Shown here: in pieces, positions 7,058 through 18,024 of the stretch | How positions within the stretch are numbered: position 1 is the first letter of the stretch | How the letters are laid out: each line of letters begins with the position of its first letter | Assembly: GCF_900113685.1 (NCBI RefSeq) | Contig: NZ_FOQG01000004.1 | Location: 234,479 to 298,478 of the forward strand | DNA length: 64,000 nucleotides | Direction: 5' to 3' | Source: Nocardioides psychrotolerans | GTDB lineage: Bacteria; Actinomycetota; Actinomycetes; Propionibacteriales; Nocardioidaceae | Notes under the pieces: generated by a model | Told to the model about the DNA's origin: nothing | What the model saw: only the letters and a program-made list of their open reading frames with translations | Databases searched by the model: none | Made by a program: the position numbers and the translations under genes

Positions 7058-9127
7058 ATGACCCAGACGCCCTCGCGCCCGCTGCTGTCACTGACGCCGG
7101 TGACGCCCACGACCACGAACCGTCACGGCTCGCGCAGCCGCATGACCTGCTTCTTCCGGTGCGGCAACGCCTGCGACCACGCCGAGCCCAACCGCACCGA
7201 CAACGGTCACATCCAGGACGAGATCACGAAGGCGGTCCAGCGCCGCTCGGTGCTCAAGGGTGCCGCTGTCGGCACCGGAGCCTTCGTGGTCGGGACGGGC
7301 GCGGCCTCCGGTGGCCTGTCGGCCGCCGCCGTGCAGCCCGCCCGGGCCACGTCCGGCGACCTGGCGACGTCCCCTTTCAAGGCGGTCGCGCCCAACAAGC
7401 GCGACGCGGTGACGGTGGCCGAGGGCTTCACGACCTCGGTCGTGATGCGCTGGGGCGACCGGGTCGTCGCCGGCGCTCCTGCGTTCGACGCCGCGAAGCA
7501 GACCCCCGAGGCGGCGCGCCAGCAGTTCGGCTACAACTGCGACTACGTCGGCGTGCTGCCGACCGGTCGCGACGAGGCCGTCATGGTGGTCAACCACGAG
7601 TACACCGACGAGAACCTGATGTTTCCCGCCGACACCTACACGCCGGCCCAGATCAAGGCGATCGCGATGAGCAACCACGGCATGTCGGTGGTCGAGATCC
7701 GGCGCGGGGTCGTCCCCGGCGACTGGCGTGCGGAGACCAACCTGCGCAAGGCCAAGCTCAACCGTCGGCTGCACATCGAGACCGAGTTCAAGATCGTCGG
7801 CCCCGCCGCCGGCGACGAGCGGCTCATGACGATCGACGACCCCTCGGGTCGCAGCGCGCGCGGCACGCTCAACAACTGCGCCGGCGGCTCGACCCCCTGG
7901 GGCACGGTGCTCTCGGGCGAGGAGAACTTCAACCAGTACTTCGACAAGTCCGGCGCCCTCGACGCGCGCTACACCGCGCAGTACGCCCGCTACGGCATCA
8001 CCGGCACGGGCAAGGGCTGGAGCGAGGTCGACTCCCGCTTCGACCTCACCCTCGACCCGCACGAGCCGCACCGCTTCGGCTGGATCGTGGAGGTCGACCC
8101 GATGTCGCCGACCTCCACGCCTCGCAAGCACACGATGCTCGGCCGCTTCAAGCACGAGGGCGCCAACATCGTGATCGCCAAGAACGGCAAGGCCGTCGCC
8201 TACATGGGTGACGACGAGCGCGGTGACTACATCTACCGCTTCGTCTCGGCCGAGAAGTTCGACCCGGCCCGCACGGCCAAGGCGCGCCGCCACAACCTGA
8301 CACTCCTCACGAAGGGCACGCTGTCGGTCGCGAAGTTCAGCGGCGACGGCTCCGAGGACGGCGAGTACGACGGCACCGGCCAGTGGCTCCCGCTCTGCAC
8401 CGACACCACCTCGTACGTCGAGGGCATGTCGGTCGCCGACGTCCTCATCTTCACGCGTCTGGCCGCGGACAAGGTCGGCCCCACCAAGATGGACCGCCCC
8501 GAGGACGTCGAGCCCAACCTGGTCAACGGCAAGGTCTACGCCGCGCTGACCAACAACTCCAACCGCGGCAAGCCCGAGCTCCCGGTCGACGAGGCCAACC
8601 CGCTCGCGTCGTCGATGGTGCGCGCGTCCCCCGGTGCACCGCTCACCTCCGCATCCGGCAACCGCAACGGCTACGTGCTGGAGATGACGCCGGTCGGTGG
8701 CCACGCGGCCAGCCGCTTCACCTGGGACCTGCTGCTCGTGTGCGGGGACCCGGCCGCGGCCGAGACCTACTTCGGCGGCGTGGACAAGGCGACGGTGAGC
8801 CCCATCAGCTGCCCCGACAACGTCACCTTCGACAACGAGGGCCAGCTGTGGATCTCGACCGACGGCAACGTCCTCGGGTCCAACGACGGCATCTTCCGCG
8901 TGCCCACCCAGGGCCCGCTGCGTGGGCAGGTCCGCCAGTTTGTCACGATGCCCCGCGGAGCCGAGGCGTGCGGCCCGCTCATCTACGACAAGAACCGCTC
9001 GCTGTTCTTCGCCGTCCAGCACCCCGGTGAGATCGACGGCGCGACCTTCGAGAACCAGGCCAGCACGTGGCCGCACACCGACGACTTCCCGCGTCCGTCG
9101 GTCGTGGTGGCCTACCGCCGGCGCTGA
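7058..9127 (+). CDS. PhoX family alkaline phosphatase, Tat-exported
   Basis: This 689-aa protein belongs to the PhoX/DUF839 family, calcium- and iron-dependent phosphatases that release phosphate outside the cell. A twin-arginine motif RRSVLK lies at residues 62-67, followed by a hydrophobic Ala/Gly-rich stretch. Before it is a conserved cytoplasmic leader with three cysteines (31, 35, 39) in the CFFRCGNAC pattern, typical of actinobacterial PhoX. The body contains the family hallmarks VVNHEYTDENLMFP, NNCAGGSTPWGT and GDDERGDYIYRFV. It is the last gene on the plus strand before a strong hairpin and has its own promoter space of 69 bases. No Pho box is obvious to me. Confidence 0.9.
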   Translation: MTQTPSRPLLSLTPVTPTTTNRHGSRSRMTCFFRCGNACDHAEPNRTDNGHIQDEITKAVQRRSVLKGAAVGTGAFVVGTGAASGGLSAAAVQPARATSGDLATSPFKAVAPNKRDAVTVAEGFTTSVVMRWGDRVVAGAPAFDAAKQTPEAARQQFGYNCDYVGVLPTGRDEAVMVVNHEYTDENLMFPADTYTPAQIKAIAMSNHGMSVVEIRRGVVPGDWRAETNLRKAKLNRRLHIETEFKIVGPAAGDERLMTIDDPSGRSARGTLNNCAGGSTPWGTVLSGEENFNQYFDKSGALDARYTAQYARYGITGTGKGWSEVDSRFDLTLDPHEPHRFGWIVEVDPMSPTSTPRKHTMLGRFKHEGANIVIAKNGKAVAYMGDDERGDYIYRFVSAEKFDPARTAKARRHNLTLLTKGTLSVAKFSGDGSEDGEYDGTGQWLPLCTDTTSYVEGMSVADVLIFTRLAADKVGPTKMDRPEDVEPNLVNGKVYAALTNNSNRGKPELPVDEANPLASSMVRASPGAPLTSASGNRNGYVLEMTPVGGHAASRFTWDLLLVCGDPAAAETYFGGVDKATVSPISCPDNVTFDNEGQLWISTDGNVLGSNDGIFRVPTQGPLRGQVRQFVTMPRGAEACGPLIYDKNRSLFFAVQHPGEIDGATFENQASTWPHTDDFPRPSVVVAYRRR

Positions 9128-9187
9128 GTCGGCGGGCCGGCCGGCTCACACCACCTCGCGCAACCGCCCGACCGGGTGCGTGGCCAC

Positions 9188-9220
9188 GTCACCGACCAGG
9201 CTGCGCACCTGGTCGGTGAC
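9188..9220. terminator. Bidirectional hairpin between phoX-like and SDR genes
   Basis: A perfect 13-bp inverted repeat (GTCACCGACCAGG at 9188-9200 and its complement at 9208-9220) encloses a 7-base loop. It sits between two convergent genes, so it can serve both. There is no T-run, as is common for terminators of GC-rich actinobacteria. Confidence 0.65.
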
Positions 9221-9239
9221 GGACCTGGGGTGACCTCCG

Positions 9240-10001
9240 TCAGGTGATCGTCATGCCGCCGTCGACGGGCAGCGTCTGGCCGGTGATGTAGCCGGCTGCG
9301 TCGGAGGCGAGGAAGACCACGGTGGCGGCGAGCTCGGCCGGGTCGCCCTTGCGACCTGCGGGGATGCGGGGGCCTTGGGACTCCAGGTAGCCCTCGGGGT
9401 AGCTGTCGGTCATCTCCGAGGTGAAGAAGCCTGGGGCGATCGCGTTGACCCGGATGCCCTTGCGCCCGGTCCACTGCTGGGCCAGGTCACGGGTCAGGCC
9501 GATGAGGCCCGCCTTCGACGCGGCGTACGCCGCCTGAGGCAGCCCGGCGGTGGTGATGCCGAGGACCGAGGAGATGTTGATGATGGAGGAGCCTGGCTGC
9601 ATGACGCGCCCGCACTCCTGCGCCATCCAGTAGCAACCGTTGAGGTTGACGTCGATGACTCCGCGGAACTGCTCGGGCGTCTCGCGCGTGGCGGGCACGG
9701 CGGTGCCGATGCCGGCGTTGTTGACCAGGATGTCGACCCTGCCGAACTCCTCCATCGCCAGGGCGACCAGGTTGGCGCACGAGGCGGGGTCGGCGACATC
9801 GGTGCCGACCGTCAGCGCGCGGCGCCCGGCGGCTTCCACGAGGGCGGCGGTGTCGGCCATCTTCTCCACGCGGCGCGCGCCCAGCGCCAGGTCCGCGCCG
9901 GCCTCGGCCAGGCCCTGGGCGAAGGCGACGCCGAGCCCGCTCGAAGCGCCGGTGACGATGGCCACCTTGTCATCCAGTCGGAACATGTCAGTCACAGTCA
10001 T
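9240..10001 (-). CDS. Short-chain dehydrogenase/reductase (SDR)
   Basis: This 253-aa protein is a classical SDR: the cofactor motif TGASSGLG at residues 17-24, NNAG near residue 90, an active-site serine in INISS, and the YAASK catalytic pair. The C-terminus DGGMTIT is typical of FabG-like enzymes. It would oxidise or reduce an alcohol/ketone with NAD(P)H; the substrate is unknown. It is divergent from a TetR regulator gene, separated by about 240 bases that hold a degenerate gene fragment. Membership of the lipid/ketone block suggests an acyl or steroid substrate. Confidence 0.88.
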   Translation of the reverse strand: MTVTDMFRLDDKVAIVTGASSGLGVAFAQGLAEAGADLALGARRVEKMADTAALVEAAGRRALTVGTDVADPASCANLVALAMEEFGRVDILVNNAGIGTAVPATRETPEQFRGVIDVNLNGCYWMAQECGRVMQPGSSIINISSVLGITTAGLPQAAYAASKAGLIGLTRDLAQQWTGRKGIRVNAIAPGFFTSEMTDSYPEGYLESQGPRIPAGRKGDPAELAATVVFLASDAAGYITGQTLPVDGGMTIT

Positions 10002-10010
10002 GGGCCGACC

Positions 10011-10195
10011 CTAGCCAGGAGGGAGATCGTCCGCGGCGAGCAGTGTCTGCTTGAAGTCGGTGTTGAGCCTCTTGCCGAGCTTTGAGCGCGGCAGGTCGGG
10101 CCAGACCTCGCCCTGCTTCGGCGTCTTGACGGTGCCCAGCCGGGTCCTTGACCGACACCATCAGCTCGGCGGTGCAGAACTCCACGCCCTGACAC
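10011..10195 (-). pseudogene. Degenerate gene fragment upstream of the TetR gene
   Basis: On the minus strand about 55 codons read like real protein but in two frames. The first piece contains EFCTAELMVSVKDP, and after a one-base shift the second continues LGTVKTPKQG...LPRSKLGKRLNTDFKQ to a TAG at 10011. No start codon with a ribosome site precedes it, and the promoter of the TetR gene follows. I cannot name the parent family. It looks like the eroded 3' end of a catabolic enzyme gene that once lay between the SDR and TetR genes. Confidence 0.4.
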
Positions 10196-10239
10196 CCTGC
10201 CCGCCTAGACTGGGGGTCCGAGCACTGGAGGAGGGCCGC

Positions 10240-10866
10240 GTGGCAACGACGACACGGACCCGCCGGAGCCCGGCAGACAATCACGACGAGCGCCGCAGAC
10301 AGCTCGCTGAGTCGGCGTTGCGGACGCTGGGGGAGCGCGGCTACGCCCGCACCAGCCTGCGCGAGATCGCGACCAACTCCCAGTTCAGCCACGGCGTCGT
10401 GCACTACTACTTCCACGACAAGCTCGAGCTGATCATCTACTGCGTCCGCTACTACAAGGCCCAGTGCGTGACCCGCTACGACGCCGTGGTGGCCGACTCG
10501 ACCACCGCCGAGGAGCTGCTCGACTCCTTCGGTGCCAAGCTCGTCGAGACGTTGCGCGAGGAGGCTCCGATGCACCGCCTCTGGTACGACATGCGCACGC
10601 AGAGCATGTTCGAGGAGTCGCTGCGCGAGTCGGTCACGATGATCGACGCCGCGCTCGAGGAGATGATCTGGCGCGTGGTCTCGCGCTATTCCGAGCTGGC
10701 CGGACGCCCGACCGCCATGCCGTCGGGTGCGGCGTACGGCGTCCTGGACGGGCTGTTCCAGCAGGCGCTGCTCGGCCACCTCAACGACGACCCGGCCGCG
10801 CTGGACGTGATCGCGGCCCAGGTCCACGAGCTGATGCCCCTCATGCTGGCGCCTGCGCCGGCCTGA
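10240..10866 (+). CDS. TetR family transcriptional regulator
   Basis: The 208-aa protein has a typical TetR N-terminal DNA-binding domain: the AESALRTLGERGYARTSLRE segment, then the recognition helix and VVHYYFHDKLELI at about residues 55-68. A divergent all-helical ligand domain follows. The GTG at 10240 is chosen because GGAGGAG lies 7 bases upstream; the open frame extends further up but has no matching signal. It is divergent from the SDR gene and probably regulates it. It could be a KstR-like repressor for the operator at 2182, but nothing in the sequence proves that. Confidence 0.87.
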   Translation: MATTTRTRRSPADNHDERRRQLAESALRTLGERGYARTSLREIATNSQFSHGVVHYYFHDKLELIIYCVRYYKAQCVTRYDAVVADSTTAEELLDSFGAKLVETLREEAPMHRLWYDMRTQSMFEESLRESVTMIDAALEEMIWRVVSRYSELAGRPTAMPSGAAYGVLDGLFQQALLGHLNDDPAALDVIAAQVHELMPLMLAPAPA

Positions 10867-10874
10867 AGGTCCGC

Positions 10875-10880
10875 TATCCT
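10875..10880 (+). promoter_or_regulatory. -10 element of the leuS leader
   Basis: TATCCT ends 6 bases before the ATG of the leuS leader peptide. That would place the transcription start at or next to this ATG, making the leader peptide message leaderless. I see no strong -35 match. Confidence 0.45.
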
Positions 10881-10886
10881 GGGCCC

Positions 10887-10913
10887 ATGAGCTGGACCCT
10901 TCTTCTTATCTAG
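10887..10913 (+). CDS. Leucine-rich leader peptide controlling leuS
   Basis: An 8-codon frame reads MSWTLLLI and stops at TAG. All three leucines use CTT, a codon that is rare in this GC-rich genome, where CTG and CTC dominate. The peptide sits directly between a promoter-like TATCCT and an intrinsic terminator, upstream of leucyl-tRNA synthetase. This is the classic layout of ribosome-mediated attenuation: when charged leucine tRNA is scarce the ribosome stalls on the CTT run and the terminator is avoided. Confidence 0.82.
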   Translation: MSWTLLLI

Positions 10914-10941
10914 CCGCGTCGACACGCACACGTCGCCGCGG
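10914..10941 (+). promoter_or_regulatory. Alternative hairpin between leader peptide and terminator of leuS
   Basis: CCGCG directly after the leader stop codon (10914-10918) pairs with CGCGG (10937-10941), extended by CGAC with GTCG inside. The stem begins next to the stop codon and ends 3 bases before the terminator stem. It may be the pausing or competing structure of the attenuator. The pairing scheme is by hand. Confidence 0.45.
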
Positions 10942-10943
10942 CT

Positions 10944-10969
10944 GCCCCTCGTGCTCGAGGGGCTTTTTT
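10944..10969 (+). terminator. Intrinsic terminator (attenuator) before leuS
   Basis: A perfect 7-bp GC-rich stem (GCCCCTC 10944-10950 with GAGGGGC 10957-10963, 6-base loop) is followed at once by six T residues. A full T-tract is unusual in this window. It lies upstream of leuS rather than downstream of a gene, as expected for conditional termination of the leuS message. Confidence 0.85.
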
Positions 10970-11009
10970 GTGCTCCGATGAGGTCCGACCAGAGCCGAGA
11001 GAGAAGACG

Positions 11010-13502
<2,493 letters not shown>

Positions 13503-13540
13503 CCGCGACCGGTGCGGCGCTCGCCACTACTCTCTGCCAC

Positions 13541-14395
13541 ATGTCGGTCGTCGTCGTCACTGACTCGACCGCCAGCCTCCCGCCGGAGGTGGCGGCCGAG
13601 CGCGGGATCTTGGTCGTCCCGCTCCAGGTCGTGATCGGTGCCCGCGCCCACGACGAGGGGTCGGCGGAGGCCACGCCGGCGCGAGTCGCGGAGGCCCTGC
13701 GCGACTTCCGCCCCGTGAGCACGTCGCGCCCGGCGCCCGCGGCGATGCTGGACGCCTACGAGCGCGCGGCGGCCGCTGGTGCCAAGCAGATCCTCTCGGT
13801 GCACCTCTCCGGTGACATGAGCGGCACCTTCGAGTCGGCCCAGCTCGCGGCGCGCGATGCCCCGGTTCGGGTCGTGTGCGTCGACAGTCGCGAGGTCGGG
13901 GTCGCGACCGGCTACGCCGCCCTGGCGGCCGCCGACGTCATCGGTCGGGGCGGCTCCGTCGAGGCGGCCGCAGCCGCGGCCCGCGACCGCGCCGACGCCT
14001 GCTCGTCGCTGTTCTACGTCGACACGCTGGAGTACCTCCGTCGTGGCGGCCGCATCGGTGCGGCCGCCGCGCTGTTCGGGGGAGCTCTCGCGGTCAAGCC
14101 CCTGCTCACGATCGAGGACGGCGTCGTGACGTCGCTGGAGAAGGTCCGGACGACGGGGAAGGCGCTGGCTCGGCTCGAGGAGCTGGCCGTGGTCGCCGCC
14201 GGCGATGCCGCTATCGACCTGTGCGTCGCCCACCTCGCCAACCCCGAGCGAGCCGACCTCCTCGCCGACAGGCTCCGGTCCCGCCTCGAGGACAACCTCG
14301 ACGGCCGCGAGATCTGGTGCGGTGAGCTCGGCGCGGTCCTCGGCGCGCACGTAGGCCCGGGCATGATCGCCGTCTGCGTCGCGCCGCGGCTCTGA
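13541..14395 (+). CDS. DegV family fatty-acid-binding protein
   Basis: The 284-aa protein starts with VVVVTDSTASLP, the hallmark of DegV proteins, followed by SRPAPAAM and SGDMSGTFESA (SxxxSGT type lipid-contacting motif). These proteins bind fatty acids, and in Gram-positive bacteria FakB members hand them to a fatty acid kinase. No kinase gene lies nearby. It follows leuS after 38 bases, and its place before comEA matches other Actinobacteria. Confidence 0.9.
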   Translation: MSVVVVTDSTASLPPEVAAERGILVVPLQVVIGARAHDEGSAEATPARVAEALRDFRPVSTSRPAPAAMLDAYERAAAAGAKQILSVHLSGDMSGTFESAQLAARDAPVRVVCVDSREVGVATGYAALAAADVIGRGGSVEAAAAAARDRADACSSLFYVDTLEYLRRGGRIGAAAALFGGALAVKPLLTIEDGVVTSLEKVRTTGKALARLEELAVVAAGDAAIDLCVAHLANPERADLLADRLRSRLEDNLDGREIWCGELGAVLGAHVGPGMIAVCVAPRL

Positions 14396-14443
14396 CCTGA
14401 CCCGTTCTGACTGCGCCTGCGGGCGTTGGCCTGACCCGTTCTG
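14396..14443. repeat. 14-bp direct repeat behind degV
   Basis: CCTGACCCGTTCTG occurs twice without change, at 14396-14409 (directly after the degV stop codon) and 14430-14443. The spacing is 34 bases from start to start, about three helical turns. It lies in the 261-base gap before comEA; otherwise I see nothing there except GC-rich sequence and the comEA upstream region. Confidence 0.4.
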
Positions 14444-14656
14444 GTGTGACGGGCAAGGTGACGGCCGGTCGGGGGTGAGCCCGGGGCGATGGGGCGGCGG
14501 GACGATCGCCCACAGATCACCGCTCGCCCGGGAGTCGGCTGGTCCGCGTGCCTCCGGTGCGCCAGGTGTCGGCCACATCCAGCCCATGGAGCGGGTTGTC
14601 CACAGGCTCGTAGCCGGCCCGAGGGCGCGGGCGCCGATCCTGCCTACGGTCCTTCC

Positions 14657-15646
14657 ATGCGATCTCGACGCTCGAGCCAGGACCACGACGCTGCCGTCGC
14701 GCGGCGGCTGGAGCAGCTGCGGGCGGAGCTGGCCGCCACGCGTGGTGGGCAGGAGGGGGCGTCGCCGGAGGCCCTGGCCGTCGTCGAGCCTGCCGCCGGA
14801 GGCGAGTGGTGGGACGGGCACACACGCGTGGCAGGCGCGCGCCGACCGTTGGTCGTCGTGCCGCCGTTCAAGGCGCCTCATGAGGAGCCCCGCCGCTCCG
14901 AGACGGCCGAGACTGCCGCCGAGCCGCCGTGGGTGCCCGTGCCCGGCAGGCATGCGGCCCGTCGACGACGCCCCGGCCTGGCCGACGCCCTGCCCGACAC
15001 CCTGAGGGGACGTGTCGGTCTGGGGGTCGCCCAGGTCGCCGTGCTCGCGGTGCTGGTGGCGATCGGGCTGGCCCTGACCACGTGGTGGGTGGTCCGAGGC
15101 GACCCCGAGGTGGCGCCCACCACTGCGCCGGTCGTCACGCCCGCGGGCGCCGAGCTCGTGGCGCTGCCCGCGGCGTCCGCGCCCCCCACGGGGGCCGGGA
15201 CGGCAGGAGCGACGACCGTGACGGTGGACGTCGCCGGCAAAGTACGACGACCCGGGATCGCCGTCCTCGACACCGGGTCGCGGGTGGTCGACGCGCTCGA
15301 GGCAGCCGGGGGCGCGCGCCCGGGTGTGGATCTGTCCTGGATCAACCTGGCGCGTCTGCTCGTCGACGGCGAGCAGATCCTGGTCGGGCGGCCCCCGTCC
15401 GTGACGACCCCGGCAGTGCCCGGCCTCACGGGAGCCGTTCCTGGGGCGACCGGCCCGCTCGTCAACCTCAACCTGGCCACCCAGGCCGAGCTCGAGACCC
15501 TGCCGGAGGTCGGTCCCGTGACCGCCCAGTCGATCCTCGCTTGGCGGGACGAGCACGGCGGCTTCTCGGCCGTGGAGGAGCTGCTCGAGGTCGACGGCAT
15601 CGGGGACGCGACGTTGGAGCAGATCGCTCCGTTCGTGACCATCTGA
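14657..15646 (+). CDS. comEA: ComEA family helix-hairpin-helix DNA-binding protein
   Basis: The 329-aa protein has a long charged cytoplasmic N-terminus and one membrane segment (about residues 121-143, VAQVAVLAVLVAIGLALTTW). An SLBB-type domain (VTVDVAGKVRRPGI) follows, and two helix-hairpin-helix motifs lie at the C-terminus (NLATQAELETLPEVGPVTAQ and VDGIGDATLEQI). ComEA is the membrane-anchored receptor for incoming DNA in competent bacteria. The ATG at 14657 begins the conserved part. The comEC gene follows 13 bases later, so the two form an operon. Whether this organism is naturally competent is unknown. Confidence 0.9.
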   Translation: MRSRRSSQDHDAAVARRLEQLRAELAATRGGQEGASPEALAVVEPAAGGEWWDGHTRVAGARRPLVVVPPFKAPHEEPRRSETAETAAEPPWVPVPGRHAARRRRPGLADALPDTLRGRVGLGVAQVAVLAVLVAIGLALTTWWVVRGDPEVAPTTAPVVTPAGAELVALPAASAPPTGAGTAGATTVTVDVAGKVRRPGIAVLDTGSRVVDALEAAGGARPGVDLSWINLARLLVDGEQILVGRPPSVTTPAVPGLTGAVPGATGPLVNLNLATQAELETLPEVGPVTAQSILAWRDEHGGFSAVEELLEVDGIGDATLEQIAPFVTI

Positions 15647-15659
15647 CGTCGGGCGACAG

Positions 15660-17981
15660 GTGGTGAGACCCGATGATGACGACCCCGGACGGGCGCCCCG
15701 TGACCTGCGGATGCCGCTGCTGGGTGTCGTCGCCTGGCTCGCTGCTCTCGCCTCCCATCTGCTCGGCGCGTGGGTGTGGGTGCTTCTCGGCGCGGTGGCC
15801 GCCGTGGCGGCTGCAGCGGCGGCCGGCCCCTCGCGGCGTCGTCACGGGGCCACCGTCGTCGGCCTCGCGCTCGTCGCCGTGGCCGTCGCGGGCTCTGCCG
15901 TGCTGCGGCAGCAGGCCATCAGCGACAACCCGGTGGCCGAGCTGGCCAGCGATCGGGCGGCGGTGGTGCTCACCGGCACCGTGGTCTCGGACCCGAGGCC
16001 GGTGTCGGGACGCTTCGCCGAGCAGGTGCTGCTGCGTCTCGAGGTCCGTGAGGTCACCGGTCGGGGCGTCACCCACCGGTTGGCCACCCCGGTGCTGGTG
16101 ATCGGTGGTGAGGCCTGGGCAGCTGCGGCGCTGGGATCGCGGGTGCGCACGTCCGGTCTCCTGGCGCCGGCCGACGGTGGTGACCTCGCCGCCGTGCTGA
16201 CATCGGCCCGCGATCCGGTCGTCCTGGAGCGCCCCGACGTGTGGTGGCGGGGAGCTGGTGCCGTCCGGGCCTCGATCCGGGCCTCGGTCGCACACCGCCC
16301 CGACGACCAACGGGCTCTCGTGCCTGCGCTCGTCGACGGCGACGACGCGGGGCTCGACCCGGCGCTCGCCGACGACTTCCGCACCACCGGGCTGACCCAC
16401 CTGACGGCCGTCTCGGGCACCAACTTGACCCTGGTCGTCGGCTTCCTGCTGATCCTGGCGCGCTGGTGTCGCGTGCGCGGACGCTGGCTCTACGCCGTTG
16501 GGGCGCTGGGCATCCTCGGCTTCGTGCTGCTGGCCCGCACCGAGCCGAGCGTGCTCCGCGCCGCGGTGATGGGCGTGGTCGGGCTGCTGGCAATGGGCTC
16601 CAACGGCCAGCAGCGCGCCTTCCGGGCGCTCGGTGTCGCCGTGGTCGTGCTCCTGCTCGTGCAGCCGGGTCTCGCGGTCTCGGTCGGCTTCGCCCTCTCG
16701 GTGCTCGCCACGGCCGGCATCGTCGTCCTCGCGCCCGGGTGGCGTGACGCACTGGCACGCTGGCTCCCGCGCTGGGTGGCAGAGGCGGTCTCGGTCCCGG
16801 CGGCGGCCCAGCTGGCCTGCACCCCGGTCGTGGCCGCCATCTCGGGGCAGGTCAGCCTGGTCGCGGTCGTCGCCAACCTTGCCGTTGCGCCTGCGGTCGG
16901 GCCGGCCACCGTCCTCGGGCTCGCCGGCGGGCTGCTCGGGCTCGCGATCCCGGCCGCCGGCTCCGTCGTGGGGACCGGCGCCGCCTGGTGCGTCGGCTGG
17001 ATCGTCGCGGTCGCGCGACGCGGCGCCGACCTCCCGGGCGCAGCGCTGGACTGGGAGGCGGGCGTCGGGTCCGTGGCCGGGCTCGGACTGCTCTGCGTCG
17101 TCCTGGCCGTGGCTGCGCCCTGGCTCCTGCGCCGACCGCTGGCGGCCGTCGGTCTCGCGATCGTGATGGTGGTGGGGGTGACGGCACGGCTGCCCAGCCC
17201 AGGCTGGCCCCCCGCAGGCTGGGTGCTCGTTATGTGCGACGTAGGTCAGGGGGACGCGCTGGTGCTGCGAGCCGGTCCCCGCACCGCGGTCGTGGTCGAC
17301 GTGGGGCCGGACCCCTCAGCCGTCGACGGGTGCCTCGACGACCTCGGCATCGACGTCGTCCCGTTCGTGGTCCTGACCCACTTCCACGCCGACCACGTCG
17401 ACGGACTGGGTGGCGCCCTCGACGGTCGCGAGGTCGGGGAGGTGGAGACGTCGCGGATGCTCGACCCGACCTCCGGGGTCGAGGCGGTGCTCAGCACCGC
17501 AGCGGCGGCGGGGCTCGCGCCCCTCGTCGCGCCCTACGCCGAGACCCGCGTCGTGGGTGAGGTGGCCCTCCAGGTCCTGTGGCCGCTGCCGGGCTCGCCC
17601 ACCGAGGGCACCGGCGACGGGAGCCACGCCAACGATGCCAGTGTCGTGCTGCTCGCCGAGGTGCGGGGGGTGCGGATCCTGCTCGCCGGCGACCTCGAGC
17701 CGCCGGGTCAGGCGGCCCTGGCCCGGATGCTCCCAGGGCTCGACGTCGACGTGCTCAAGGTGCCCCACCATGGCAGCCGCCACCAGGACCTCGACTTCCT
17801 CACGTCCCTGCGGGCGGAGGTGGGACTGGTGTCGGTGGGTGCCGACAACGACTACGGGCACCCGGCGGGGGAGGTCCTCGACGCGCTGGAGCGGACCGGC
17901 ACCGAGGTTCTCCGCACCGACACCGCGGGCGATCTCGCGGTCGTCGTCGAGGGTGGCGTGGTGGCGGCCGTGGGCCGCTGA
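15660..17981 (+). CDS. comEC: ComEC/Rec2 family DNA uptake channel protein
   Basis: This 773-aa protein has N-terminal hydrophobic segments, a central competence domain with about ten membrane helices (GLTHLTAVSGTNLTLVVGF is the family hallmark), and a C-terminal metallo-beta-lactamase-like domain from about residue 515. That domain carries the metal motif THFHADHVDG and later PHHGSRHQ. ComEC forms the inner-membrane channel for single-stranded DNA, and the nuclease-like domain may degrade the other strand. The start is a GTG at 15660. It sits between comEA and holA, as in most Actinobacteria. Confidence 0.92.
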   Translation: MVRPDDDDPGRAPRDLRMPLLGVVAWLAALASHLLGAWVWVLLGAVAAVAAAAAAGPSRRRHGATVVGLALVAVAVAGSAVLRQQAISDNPVAELASDRAAVVLTGTVVSDPRPVSGRFAEQVLLRLEVREVTGRGVTHRLATPVLVIGGEAWAAAALGSRVRTSGLLAPADGGDLAAVLTSARDPVVLERPDVWWRGAGAVRASIRASVAHRPDDQRALVPALVDGDDAGLDPALADDFRTTGLTHLTAVSGTNLTLVVGFLLILARWCRVRGRWLYAVGALGILGFVLLARTEPSVLRAAVMGVVGLLAMGSNGQQRAFRALGVAVVVLLLVQPGLAVSVGFALSVLATAGIVVLAPGWRDALARWLPRWVAEAVSVPAAAQLACTPVVAAISGQVSLVAVVANLAVAPAVGPATVLGLAGGLLGLAIPAAGSVVGTGAAWCVGWIVAVARRGADLPGAALDWEAGVGSVAGLGLLCVVLAVAAPWLLRRPLAAVGLAIVMVVGVTARLPSPGWPPAGWVLVMCDVGQGDALVLRAGPRTAVVVDVGPDPSAVDGCLDDLGIDVVPFVVLTHFHADHVDGLGGALDGREVGEVETSRMLDPTSGVEAVLSTAAAAGLAPLVAPYAETRVVGEVALQVLWPLPGSPTEGTGDGSHANDASVVLLAEVRGVRILLAGDLEPPGQAALARMLPGLDVDVLKVPHHGSRHQDLDFLTSLRAEVGLVSVGADNDYGHPAGEVLDALERTGTEVLRTDTAGDLAVVVEGGVVAAVGR

Positions 17982-18024
17982 GGGAGGACGTCGGGCTGTC
18001 GGAGGGGTGTGGGAAGGTTGCCCC

